64,000 bases of DNA from Flavobacterium sp. UMI-01 (GCF_019656315.1 NZ_BPLU01000038.1:248001-312000), one strand, 5' to 3'. Counted from the first letter of the stretch, positions 28,104 to 35,864 are shown. Translations and numbers: made by a program. Notes: generated by a model from the sequence alone, not told the origin.

Positions 28104-28749
28104 AATAGTGAATCATTTAGAAAAAATAAATCTCGGATTTAATTCGAATAATAAAAAAATTGTTATTGACAATTTAAACTCATTTTTTGTACATAACCGT
28201 AATACAATTTTATTTCAAAAACATCCTCTAGGATTTAAATATTTAAAACTTGGAAATATATCAAATTTTATAGAATTTAGATTGCATTTTTGGATAAATA
28301 CGAATGAAAAGCACGATGTTGATTTACAAATTCACGATCATTCTTTTGACTTTGAATCTTTTGTTGTCAGTGGGTCAATTATAAACAATAAATATGAAAT
28401 TATAAGTTCTGGCACTTCAAAGGGCTATGTGTATGATGTTAAATTCAGAAACGAAAAATCTAAACTTATTTTAAATACTGACAACTGCTATATTCAGCAT
28501 ACTGAATCAGTTAAGATTAATTGTGGCGAGTTTTACAGTATGATTAGTAGTGAATTTCACGAATCTATAAATGATGAAAATTTAACAATTACATTGTTAA
28601 AAATAACTAAATCATACGATAAAACCGCTAGAGTATTTTCACCAAAAAAACTTTCTTCTTTATCAAGTTTTGAAAGAACAACTTTAACTATTGAAGAAAA
28701 CTTAAAATTAATTGACAAAATCATTGAACTTACAAAATTTAAAAATTAG
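28093..28749 (+). CDS. Protein of unknown function, possibly cupin-like
   Basis: Not recognised. A 218-residue soluble protein with no signal peptide or membrane segment. The GTG at 28093 overlaps the end of the preceding gene by 11 bp; a second in-frame GTG at 28108 would avoid the overlap. The pattern of short beta strands and the motif DLQIHDHSFDFESFVVSG, with two His and an acidic residue, recalls metal sites of double-stranded beta-helix (cupin) proteins, but this is weak. The C-terminal 40 residues look helical. It is the middle gene of a tight three-gene operon with the PrimPol/exonuclease fusion and the cyclase-like protein, 2 bp before the latter. Confidence 0.65.
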   Translation: MKFKIVNHLEKINLGFNSNNKKIVIDNLNSFFVHNRNTILFQKHPLGFKYLKLGNISNFIEFRLHFWINTNEKHDVDLQIHDHSFDFESFVVSGSIINNKYEIISSGTSKGYVYDVKFRNEKSKLILNTDNCYIQHTESVKINCGEFYSMISSEFHESINDENLTITLLKITKSYDKTARVFSPKKLSSLSSFERTTLTIEENLKLIDKIIELTKFKN

Positions 28750-28751
28750 TT

Positions 28752-29528
28752 ATGGAAACATTTATTGCGTTTTTTGATGTTTTAGGCTTTAAAGAAATCA
28801 TCAACAATAATGATTTAACTGAAATGAAACGACTTTTTGGACATCTATTAAGAGATACTCAAACAGCTTTAAGTGGAGAAAAATTTGTACAGCTAGACAA
28901 TAGCACAATTGTTCCTGATTTAGCTAATCAAAAGGTAAACTGCTTACACATTTCTGATAGCGTTGTCTTTTGGACTAACGGACAAACCGAAGATGATTTC
29001 AAAGATTTGGTTGCTGTTTGTCATTCATTCTATTGGCGTAGTTTACAAACAACTTTTCCTTTACGTGGTTGCTTGACGTATGGTGAAATTGATTTTAATC
29101 CAAATACTATAAAAACAATTGGTGGAATGAATTTCTATAACTATTCTTTAATTGGAAAAGGATTAGTAGATTCGTACATAAAAGCTGATTCAATTGAATA
29201 TGCTGGCTGTTTATTAGACAAACTTGCGATTAATAAAGTTAGTGACAAACTAATTAATGATTTAATCTACGAACAAAAAATCTGTATGTATAAAGTTCCT
29301 TTCAAAACTGGCGAAAATTACGAACACGTATTTAGACCGATAAAAGGTAATCATAATGATGTATCTTTTAGAAATACAGCTAATGGTATTAAGAGTCTTT
29401 TTAGTTATGCATCAAAAACAGACATTGATAAAATGCCTGAAAGTGTAAAAACAAAATTGAATAATACCATAGACTTTGTAAACTACTTTAGAAAGACAGA
29501 CAAAGACTTAAAGAACCCGAATAAATAA
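28752..29528 (+). CDS. Class III nucleotidyl cyclase-like protein
   Basis: A 258-residue soluble protein with the pattern of class III nucleotidyl cyclase domains. Two metal-binding Asp can be proposed, D9 in AFFDVLGFKE and D69 in HISDSVVFW, plus LRGCLTYGEI (104-112) and the downstream LIGKGLVDSYIKADSI (133-148) seen in stand-alone cyclase-like proteins. Proteins of this general type include the Pycsar cyclases that make cCMP or cUMP during phage infection; that role is an analogy only. It follows the unknown protein by 2 bp and ends 10 bp before the first large repeat. No Pycsar effector (TIR or transmembrane type) is adjacent. Confidence 0.65.
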   Translation: METFIAFFDVLGFKEIINNNDLTEMKRLFGHLLRDTQTALSGEKFVQLDNSTIVPDLANQKVNCLHISDSVVFWTNGQTEDDFKDLVAVCHSFYWRSLQTTFPLRGCLTYGEIDFNPNTIKTIGGMNFYNYSLIGKGLVDSYIKADSIEYAGCLLDKLAINKVSDKLINDLIYEQKICMYKVPFKTGENYEHVFRPIKGNHNDVSFRNTANGIKSLFSYASKTDIDKMPESVKTKLNNTIDFVNYFRKTDKDLKNPNK

Positions 29529-29538
29529 ACAAAGAACC

Positions 29539-29926
29539 GCCAACACACGTATCCGTTGTTCCCCCCATAAAAATTTAGGAATTAAAAATCAAACTTAAAA
29601 ACGATCTCGTTTAAGCTCCCGCAAACTGAATAAAACAAGAAACTACAATCAGTAAAATGGTCGTATTTCAACCCTGCTAGAGTTTTGAACTCTAGCAGGG
29701 TTCTAAAAAAAAATAGTAATAAAAACTTCCCCAAGGCTGGCGCAAACGCCACACTCGTGTACAAAAAAAAAACATATAACAATAGTAACGGGTACGATCG
29801 TGACGCTCGCACTAGCAAAAGGGGATGTGTTGCATATTTAAACACACAACTTCCCTTACCAATAACAAGTTATTCACTTATATTTGATTGAAATAAATGT
29901 TAGTTTTTTCATTGACTGACGTTGGC
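29539..29926. repeat. Island repeat copy A (388 bp), with internal deletion
   Basis: First of four copies of a structured repeat. Its ends are inverted: GCCAAC at 29539-29544 and GTTGGC at 29921-29926. A perfect hairpin pairs ACCCTGCTAGAGTT (29671-29684) with its complement (29688-29701) around the loop TTG, followed by CTAAAAAAA, so it can also act as terminator. Compared with copies B and C it lacks about 90 bp between two CCCG tetramers, including one hairpin arm. It begins 10 bp after the cyclase-like stop. Confidence 0.9.
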
Positions 29927-29934
29927 AGAAATAT

Positions 29935-29965
29935 TTGACAGAAATCGGAAAAAATCATATCTTTG
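29935..29965 (+). promoter_or_regulatory. Promoter of the VapBC-type pair
   Basis: TTG at 29935-29937, a 20-bp spacer and TATCTTTG at 29958-29965 give an exact TTG-N20-TAnnTTTG match, 17 bp before the antitoxin ATG. The same TATCTTTG box precedes the next two toxin-antitoxin pairs. Confidence 0.75.
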
Positions 29966-29982
29966 AATAAAACAACACCAAA

Positions 29983-30222
29983 ATGACTTTTACTGACAAA
30001 AATATTATAGAAAATTATTTCGAATTATTCGAGAGCTTAAACTCAATGAGCAAACTTGAACTAATTGAGAAGTTGACGAAATCATTAAAAGCGGAAACTA
30101 AAAGTAAAGAAAACAACTTTTACAAATCTTTTGGTGCGTTTTCGAGTGAAAAAACATCTGACGAAATAAATGCCGAGATAAAATCAAGTAGAAAATTTAG
30201 AAATAAAGAAATTAAATTCTAA
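29983..30222 (+). CDS. Small antitoxin of a PIN-type toxin-antitoxin pair
   Basis: A 79-residue basic/acidic protein. The N-terminal half (ELFESLNSMSKLELIEKLTKSL) is helical and resembles the dimerisation/DNA-binding part of small antitoxins; the C-terminal half (SSEKTSDEINAEIKSSRKF) is of the disordered toxin-binding type. Its stop overlaps the toxin start by one base (TAATG at 30220-30224), typical for toxin-antitoxin pairs. The exact antitoxin family is not clear to me. It should neutralise the PIN nuclease and repress its own promoter. It opens the second unit of the island. Confidence 0.75.
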   Translation: MTFTDKNIIENYFELFESLNSMSKLELIEKLTKSLKAETKSKENNFYKSFGAFSSEKTSDEINAEIKSSRKFRNKEIKF

Positions 30223-30626
30223 TGAAGTATTTACTTGATACGAATATCTGCATTCATTTTTTACGTGGAAAATTTGAAGTAGATAAAATACTTAAATCAA
30301 AAGGTCTTGAAAACTGTTACATTTCTGAAATAACAGTATTAGAATTAAGATTCGGTGCAGAAAATAGTGCTGACAAAACTAAATCACATAAAGCGGTTGA
30401 TCTTTTTTTAAAAGGTATTGTAATAATTCCAATCTTCGGTTCAATCAAAAAATACGCTGAAGAAAAGGTTCGTTTGAACAAACTTGGGAAACCTCAAAAT
30501 GACGAATTCGACTTATTAATTGGTGTAACAGCAATTGAAAATAAATTAATTTTAGTAACTGAAAACACCAAAGATTTTGAAAGGTTGAAGGATATTAAAA
30601 TTGAAAATTGGATTGTGCGTAATTAG
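30222..30626 (+). CDS. PIN-domain ribonuclease toxin (VapC-like)
   Basis: A 134-residue PIN-domain protein, the normal VapC size. The four acidic residues of the active site are D6 in YLLDTNICIHFLRG, E41 in VLELRFG, D97 in DEFDLLIG and D118 in TENTKDF. VapC toxins are Mg-dependent ribonucleases, mostly cutting tRNA or rRNA. The gene is translationally coupled to the antitoxin. It ends 11-12 bp before repeat copy B. Function as a toxin is inferred from family and gene arrangement. Confidence 0.93.
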   Translation: MKYLLDTNICIHFLRGKFEVDKILKSKGLENCYISEITVLELRFGAENSADKTKSHKAVDLFLKGIVIIPIFGSIKKYAEEKVRLNKLGKPQNDEFDLLIGVTAIENKLILVTENTKDFERLKDIKIENWIVRN

Positions 30627-30637
30627 TACTTTTGCAT

Positions 30638-31110
30638 ATACACCTAACCGTTGCCTAACCCCATTAAAAAATTCTAAAATCAAACCTAAAAACAAGCTCG
30701 TTTAAGCTCCCGAAGCTTCGGGATAAACGAGGTTTAGTTTTGTTTTCGGACAGCCTCCTCCTATCAAGAAAAAACTATTTCACACCCCGCAAACTGAATA
30801 AAACAAGAAACTACAATCAGTAAAATGGTCGTATTTCAACCCTGCTAGAGTTCAAAACTCTAGCAGGGTTCTAAAAAAAAGCAATAATAAAAACTCACCC
30901 AAGGCTGGCGCGAACGTCACGCTAATGCACAAAAAGAAAAAACATATAACCCGTACGTAACAATTGGAACGGGTACATTCGTGACGCTCGCACTAGCAAA
31001 AGGGGGATGTTTTACCTATTTAAATAAAAACTTTTCTTACTATCAATAAAATTATTTACTTAAATTTGATTGAAATAAATGTTAGTTTTTTCATAGAATG
31101 ACGTTGGTAG
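30638..31110. repeat. Island repeat copy B (about 473 bp)
   Basis: Full-length copy of the island repeat. The left end holds CACCTAACCGTTGCCTAACC; GCCTAAC at 30653-30659 is the exact complement of the GTTAGGC at 26351-26357 and fits the RYYYAAC core of attC sites. The right end is GTTGGTAG at 31103-31110. It has one hairpin around CCCGAAGCTTCGGG flanked by CTCGTTTA/TAAACGAG, and a second with 14-bp arms ACCCTGCTAGAGTT around the loop CAA. Confidence 0.9.
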
Positions 31111-31188
31111 AAATAGTCCCACAGAATAGAAAAAAACACTTTTTTTCATAAAAAAATCAAATCTATATTCTTACTCAAAACAAGTTTG

Positions 31189-31196
31189 TATCTTTG
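31189..31196 (+). promoter_or_regulatory. -7 box of the second toxin-antitoxin pair
   Basis: TATCTTTG lies 21 bp before the toxin ATG at 31218. A matching TTG at the -33 position is not clear. Confidence 0.55.
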
Positions 31197-31217
31197 TATA
31201 GAAACAAAAATGCTTGA

Positions 31218-31568
31218 ATGGATAAATTTAAAGTAATATTTTTAACAGAAGCGAGAGAATTTCTTCTTGATTTAGATGAAAAAAGTCGTCTAAAAATTAT
31301 TTTTAATATCGATAAAGCAAAAATTAAAAACGATAATGAACTCCTTAAAAAGTTGAAAGGAGAAATTTGGGAATTTAGAACTTTATATAATAAAACCTAT
31401 TTCAGAATTTTTGCTTTTTGGGACAAAACAGAGAAAACAGAAAGTTTAGTTTTAGCAACTCACGGCATTATTAAAAAGACAGGAAAAACTCCTGAAAAAG
31501 AAATTGAAAAAGCAGAAAACATAAGATTAAGATATTTTGAACTTAAAAATAAGAGAAATGAAAAGTAA
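31218..31568 (+). CDS. RelE/HigB-type toxin (Gp49-like)
   Basis: A 116-residue basic protein of the phage Gp49-like/RelE superfamily. Characteristic parts are LLKKLKGEIWEFRTLYNKTYFRIFAFWD (split here: KLKGEIWEFRTLY then FRIFAFWD) and ATHGIIKKTGKTP. These toxins cleave mRNA on the ribosome. The toxin gene comes first, as is usual for HigBA, and overlaps the antitoxin start by 11 bp. It opens the third unit of the island, 108 bp after repeat copy B. Confidence 0.9.
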   Translation: MDKFKVIFLTEAREFLLDLDEKSRLKIIFNIDKAKIKNDNELLKKLKGEIWEFRTLYNKTYFRIFAFWDKTEKTESLVLATHGIIKKTGKTPEKEIEKAENIRLRYFELKNKRNEK

Positions 31569-31893
31569 AGAAAATGAATTAGAAATGTTCTCTTTTGACG
31601 AAATAAAAGACGAATTTATTGGAGAAACCGGAACAGTAAAAAGAACGCTTTACGAACAAGAACTTCAAATGGAAGTATTAGGCGACTTAATAAAAAAAGT
31701 TCGTCTTGAAAGAAATATGACTCAAGAAGAACTTGGTAAATTAATCGGTGTTCAAAGAGCACAAATTTCAAAACTTGAAAATAATACAACTAACGTAACT
31801 GTTGAAACAATTCTAAGAGTTTTTAGCGCATTAAAAGCCAAAGTAAATTTTAATGTGGAAATTTTGAATAGTAACGTAAAAGTAGCTGGATAA
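31558..31893 (+). CDS. HigA-type antitoxin with XRE helix-turn-helix
   Basis: A 111-residue antitoxin. The start at 31558 (MKSKENELEM) is preferred to the Met at 31537 because it shortens the overlap with the toxin to 11 bp, typical for HigBA. The C-terminal part is a Cro/C1-type helix-turn-helix: VRLERNMTQEELGKLIGVQ followed by RAQISKLENNTTNVT. It should bind the toxin and repress the shared promoter. It ends 8 bp before repeat copy C. Confidence 0.9.
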   Translation: MKSKENELEMFSFDEIKDEFIGETGTVKRTLYEQELQMEVLGDLIKKVRLERNMTQEELGKLIGVQRAQISKLENNTTNVTVETILRVFSALKAKVNFNVEILNSNVKVAG

Positions 31894-31901
31894 AACTACT
31901 T

Positions 31902-32379
31902 CTACCAACACACCTAGCGGTTACCCAATCCCATTAAAAAAATCTAAAAGTAAGCATAAAAACAACCTCGTTTAAGCTCTCATAACTTCGGGATAAATGA
32001 GGTTTATTTTTGTTTTCGAACAGCCTCCTCCTATCAAGAAAAAACTATTTCACACCCCGCAAACTGAATAAAACAAGAAACTACAATCAGTAAAATGGTC
32101 GTATTTCAACCCTGCTAGAGTTTAAAACTCTAGCAGGGTTCTAAAAAAATAGTAATAAAAACTCCCCCAAGGCTGGCGCGAACACCACACTCGTGCACAT
32201 AAAGAAAAAACATATAACCAGGTATGTAACAATTGGAACGGGTACGAGCGTGACGCTCGCACTAGCAAAACGGGATGTGTTGCATATTTAAACACACAAC
32301 TCCCCTTACCAATAATAAGTTATTCACTTAATATTTGATTGAAATAAACGTTAGTTTTTTCATTGACTGACGTTGGTAG
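31902..32379. repeat. Island repeat copy C (478 bp)
   Basis: Full-length copy with perfect inverted ends CTACCAAC (31902-31909) and GTTGGTAG (32372-32379). The 14-bp-arm hairpin is conserved, with loop TAA, so the three copies differ in the loop (TTG, CAA, TAA) but not in the arms. A GAGCGTGACGCTC palindrome lies near 32248-32260. It starts 8 bp after the antitoxin stop. Confidence 0.9.
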
Positions 32380-32427
32380 TCCAACGCACTCGCAACAAAA
32401 AAATCCCGTTTTGGGAACTTTTTTTAT

Positions 32428-32435
32428 TATCTTTG
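32428..32435 (+). promoter_or_regulatory. -7 box of the third toxin-antitoxin pair
   Basis: TATCTTTG lies 16 bp before the proposed TTG start at 32452, as in the two units before. Upstream TCCCGTTTTGGGA is a small palindrome. Confidence 0.5.
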
Positions 32436-32451
32436 AAAAAAATTAATCCAT

Positions 32452-32745
32452 TTGAGAGTAGTAGCAAAAAAAATATTACGAGATTTTTGGGAAAAACATG
32501 GTGATTGTGAACAACAATTAAAATCATGGTTTCAAGAAGCAAGTACAGCTGAATGGAAAAACCCAAATGAAATAAAATTAGATTATCCTAGTGCTAGTAT
32601 TTTAAATGATAATAGAATAGTTTTCAATATTAAAGGAAATAATTATAGATTAATTGTTAGGGTAACTTATGAATATCAAATGATTTGGATTCGATTTATT
32701 GGAACGCATGCAGAATATGACAAGATAAATGCAAATGAAATTTAA
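32452..32745 (+). CDS. HigB-type mRNA interferase toxin
   Basis: A 97-residue HigB toxin. The start is TTG at 32452 (MRVVAKKILRDFWEKHGD), supported by the match to the family N-terminus and the absence of a nearby ATG. Other family marks are LKSWFQEASTAEWKNPNEI, NRIVFNIKGNNYRLIVRV and WIRFIGTHAEYDKI. HigB of this type cleaves mRNA in the ribosomal A site. It belongs to a different HigB subfamily from the toxin at 31218. The antitoxin follows after 5 bp. Confidence 0.93.
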   Translation: MRVVAKKILRDFWEKHGDCEQQLKSWFQEASTAEWKNPNEIKLDYPSASILNDNRIVFNIKGNNYRLIVRVTYEYQMIWIRFIGTHAEYDKINANEI

Positions 32746-32750
32746 ATATT

Positions 32751-33107
32751 ATGGAAATTAAACCTATAAAAACAGAAAACGACTACAATCAAGCTTTACA
32801 AAGACTTGAAGTAATCTTTGACGCAAAAAATGGCTCTCCTGAAGGAGACGAACTTGAGGTGCTCGGTATTTTAATTGACAAATATGAAAATGAAAATTTC
32901 CCTATCAGTTTACCAGATCCCATTGAAGCAATTAAATTTAGAATGGCGCAAATGGGCTACAATCAAAATGATTTAGCAAATATTGTAGGTTTAAAAAGTC
33001 GTGCAAGTGAAATTTTAAATCGAAAAAGAAAGCTTTCTTTAGAAATGATTAGAAAATTACACGAAAAGCTTCATATACCTACTGACGTTTTAATTCAGAC
33101 GTATTAA
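32751..33107 (+). CDS. HigA antitoxin, XRE helix-turn-helix
   Basis: A 118-residue antitoxin partner. The N-terminal third (IKTENDYNQALQRLEVIF) is the usual HigA lead segment, then EGDELEVLGILIDKYENENF and a helix-turn-helix (MAQMGYNQNDLANIVGLK, SRASEILNRKRKLSLEMI). It binds HigB and represses the operon. It ends 8 bp before the truncated repeat copy D. Confidence 0.93.
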   Translation: MEIKPIKTENDYNQALQRLEVIFDAKNGSPEGDELEVLGILIDKYENENFPISLPDPIEAIKFRMAQMGYNQNDLANIVGLKSRASEILNRKRKLSLEMIRKLHEKLHIPTDVLIQTY

Positions 33108-33115
33108 AGGTACGA

Positions 33116-33276
33116 CTACCAACACACATAGTCGTTGCACAACTCCTATAAAAAGTTAAGGTTCAAAAATCAAACCTAAAAACAACCTCGTTTAAGCTCC
33201 AGAAACTTCGGGATAAACGAGGTTTATTTTTGTTTTAGGACAGCCTCATTCTTTCAAGAAAAAACTATTTCACACC
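33116..33276. repeat. Island repeat copy D, truncated (about 161 bp)
   Basis: Starts with CTACCAAC at 33116-33123 and runs through the CTCGTTTA/TAAACGAG hairpin to CTATTTCACACCC, then breaks off exactly where the next gene (minus strand) ends. Copies B and C continue here with GCAAACTGAATAAAAC. The right border of the island is therefore here. Confidence 0.85.
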
Positions 33277-33277
33277 C

Positions 33278-35410
33278 TTATTTTTTAATAAACTTCCCGT
33301 TGTACGTATTGTTATTTGAAACCACTTTTACCAGATAATTGCCTTTAGCCAGGTTTTGAACTGGAATACTGATGCTTTCTGAATTTGCTTTCCCATAATG
33401 GGTTTGCACCAAACTTCCCAGCATATTGTAAATTTTGATGCTAAGATTCCCTGAAGGCAGTGGTTTTTCAAAAGAAACAGTTAGTTCCTCAGTCGCTGGA
33501 TTGGGGGAAATCATAAGAGTCATTTTTTCGTTCAAAAATTCATTCACACTAAGCGGTTGTCCTGTATCCTCAATGGCGTTTACGCCTGCGGTCCAGGCTG
33601 TGCCTCCACGTTCATAAGCTCCAATATCGGGTGCGTTGCCTTTGAACGGATTTGCAAAACCTGCTATAATCCGTCCGCTATCAATGAGAGCTGTTCCTGA
33701 TTTGGGCATAAAGTTTAAATTAGCTGCGTCTTCAAAAGGAGACGTTGCGATAATACTATTGTTTTGTATATCAAACCCAGTTCCTCTGAACCAATCCCCA
33801 GTAGAGGCAAAATTATTGTAAATGCGATTGTCTTTTTGTTCCCTACCATTAACCCAAGAATCCATCGCGCCGCCAGCATTCCAAATCGTATTGTTAAAAA
33901 AATCAATATTCCAATTGGCCCAATTCACCTGAAATCCCGACCATGAAACATTCCAAATTACATTGTGATGCACCAAATAGCCTTTGCTGTCATTGTCTAA
34001 ATATATTCCGGCAGCCTTTGCTGAAGAATAAGTTGGAGAAGCCGAATCATGAAACCAATTGTGATGTATGACACTTCCTTTTAATTCGGTATTCCCAACG
34101 GTGTAAAACACCCCCGAATCACTGTTGATCAATTCGGCATGGGAAACATCATTATAAGACGTTTCACAATTCAGTCCATTTACATACAGCCCATCACGAC
34201 CCGCATTCCAAACAGTATTTTTCCAGATTTTGACATTATTTGCCGTGGCTCTCACAGGAGTGGCGTGAATCCCAACATAATCAATATTACTAATATAATT
34301 TCCTTCGATAATAGTGTTATGTGCCCCTGAATAGTTTTGAATAATGATTCCGTTGACAGCACTATGATCGATGGTACATCCCTTTACCAAGGTATTCCCT
34401 CCCAAAACTTCGATAGCGGCTTCCCCTACACTGGCTCCGGTATTATTCAAATTATCATGTCCTTCACTGCCATGAATGACTTTACTATTCAGAAATTCAT
34501 TATTAGCACCACTAATTTTGATGCTTCCGCCAAAGAAATCCAGACCTTCTACTCTAATATATTGTCCTGTTAATTGAGCAGCATATTTTCGGGTAGCGAT
34601 TTCGACAGTGCCTGAAGCGGGCATACTTCCGTCAGGAGTTTGAAAATAAAGGGTATTTGTATTGCTGTCAAAATACCATTCTCTGGCATAATCTAAGGCT
34701 TCTAATTTATTAAAAAGGTACAATTGTCCTCTATTGTTTCCTGGCAAGTCTCGCCAAACAGTAGGATTGTGCGGATTGAAAGGCCATTTTGTAATATCAA
34801 CTCCTGTATGATTGATTTGAGTTGTGGTATTACTCGTGATGGTACGAGTCCAACTCGTTCCTGAATGGGCACCGAGATAATACACTAATGCTCCTGTCCA
34901 GTCGATATTTGGAATAGCACTCACGGTAAATGAAGAACCATCACCGCCAGTAACGGGAATAGTGTTTAAGGTCCAGCGATTGTTATCTGTATTGTTAGGC
35001 CAACGGGCTAAATCCATAATTTCAGTGTTGTAATAGACCGTACGATACCTGCTTTCAATTGCGGTGCTAACAGTAGCTTTATAAATCGAACCGCTATGCA
35101 ACTGCCAACCATCCACTTTTTTTGTAGCACGAATAGCAACTTTCTCTCCATCAGCAGCCTTAAAAATGAGAGGGTTTCCTGCAGTTCCACTTTTATTTAT
35201 TAGCAATTCCTCTTCGTACACTCCTCCTCTAATAATACAGGTTTTACCCGCCGACATCATCGAAACGGCTTTGCTAAAAGTTTTATAAGGACTGTTAATT
35301 GTACCCGTATTGGAATCATTTCCTGTAGTGGAAACGTAAATAGTCTGCGCCACGAGAAAAGTGGGCAACAGAAAAACTAAGGATAAAAAAAAGAGTAATG
35401 GTTTATTCAT
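33278..35410 (-). CDS. Secreted right-handed beta-helix protein with T9SS sorting domain
   Basis: A 710-residue protein from the ATG at 35410 (MNKPLLFFLS), chosen for its signal peptide ending near residue 22; the frame is open 48 bp further. IYVSTTGNDSNTGTINSPY and a fold of parallel beta-helix repeats (many N-N and H-H-N turns) indicate a carbohydrate-acting beta-helix, as in polysaccharide lyases or GH-type helices. The last 80 residues (SPNPATEELTVSF to YNGKFIKK) are a type A type IX secretion C-terminal domain, so it is exported through the outer membrane. It is monocistronic. Catalytic residues cannot be placed with confidence. Confidence 0.82.
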   Translation of the reverse strand: MNKPLLFFLSLVFLLPTFLVAQTIYVSTTGNDSNTGTINSPYKTFSKAVSMMSAGKTCIIRGGVYEEELLINKSGTAGNPLIFKAADGEKVAIRATKKVDGWQLHSGSIYKATVSTAIESRYRTVYYNTEIMDLARWPNNTDNNRWTLNTIPVTGGDGSSFTVSAIPNIDWTGALVYYLGAHSGTSWTRTITSNTTTQINHTGVDITKWPFNPHNPTVWRDLPGNNRGQLYLFNKLEALDYAREWYFDSNTNTLYFQTPDGSMPASGTVEIATRKYAAQLTGQYIRVEGLDFFGGSIKISGANNEFLNSKVIHGSEGHDNLNNTGASVGEAAIEVLGGNTLVKGCTIDHSAVNGIIIQNYSGAHNTIIEGNYISNIDYVGIHATPVRATANNVKIWKNTVWNAGRDGLYVNGLNCETSYNDVSHAELINSDSGVFYTVGNTELKGSVIHHNWFHDSASPTYSSAKAAGIYLDNDSKGYLVHHNVIWNVSWSGFQVNWANWNIDFFNNTIWNAGGAMDSWVNGREQKDNRIYNNFASTGDWFRGTGFDIQNNSIIATSPFEDAANLNFMPKSGTALIDSGRIIAGFANPFKGNAPDIGAYERGGTAWTAGVNAIEDTGQPLSVNEFLNEKMTLMISPNPATEELTVSFEKPLPSGNLSIKIYNMLGSLVQTHYGKANSESISIPVQNLAKGNYLVKVVSNNNTYNGKFIKK

Positions 35411-35864
35411 TTTATAAGGTTTTTGGTTTATAACAAAATTACATACTCCAATTTCCAAACGGTATCACAAAAATCACAACTACTATCACATATGGTTAAT
35501 ACTGCAAGGGAATACTCCTATTTGCCCCTATAAAAACTGAACAAATCCTTTTTAAATACTTAATAATGAATAAAGTGTGATTTCAACCTATATTACACAT
35601 TGGAACACAGACCTACCGACAGGCATACTTAAACAAACACAGATTACACAGATTACACAGATTTACACAGATTCTTTTAATCGTTTTTATAGCATAAATC
35701 TGCCTAATCTGCGAGAAAAAAATCATCCTTATGTAAAGAAATCTTAATCAATAGTCCTGATGGTAGCGGCATCCTTGTGGCGGCGGGCGTTATGCCGCCA
35801 CAAGATATAGCGGACAGCAGGTGGATGCGTCATTCAATCCTATAGTTGCTTACTCCAAAAAAAA
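35411..35864. other. Gap with promoter-type motif, dispersed repeats and a stem-loop element
   Basis: 35487-35540 has CACATATGGTTAATACTG and further on GCCCCTATAAAAAC. 35640-35715 holds repeated ACACAGATT units and AAATCTGCCTAATCTGCG. 35757-35835 carries an element with a perfect 11-bp stem, CTTGTGGCGGC (35774-35784) and GCCGCCACAAG (35794-35804), flanked by GATGGTAGCGGCATC and ATATAGCGGACAGCAGG. I recall this flank pattern from many Flavobacterium intergenic regions. No gene is apparent. Confidence 0.55.

Noticed and set aside
28752..29528. A complete Pycsar defence system
   Set aside because: The cyclase-like protein is suggestive, but no TIR or transmembrane cyclic-nucleotide effector is adjacent, and the cyclase identity itself rests on a few motifs.
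29582..29891. Open reading frames inside repeat copy A, both strands
   Set aside because: They run through perfect hairpins and are not preserved in the other copies, so they are chance frames in the repeat.
26351..33276. A true integron with attC sites
   Set aside because: Only some repeat ends fit the attC core, the repeats are several times longer than normal attC sites, and no integrase gene is in the window. I kept it as cassette-like, not as an integron.
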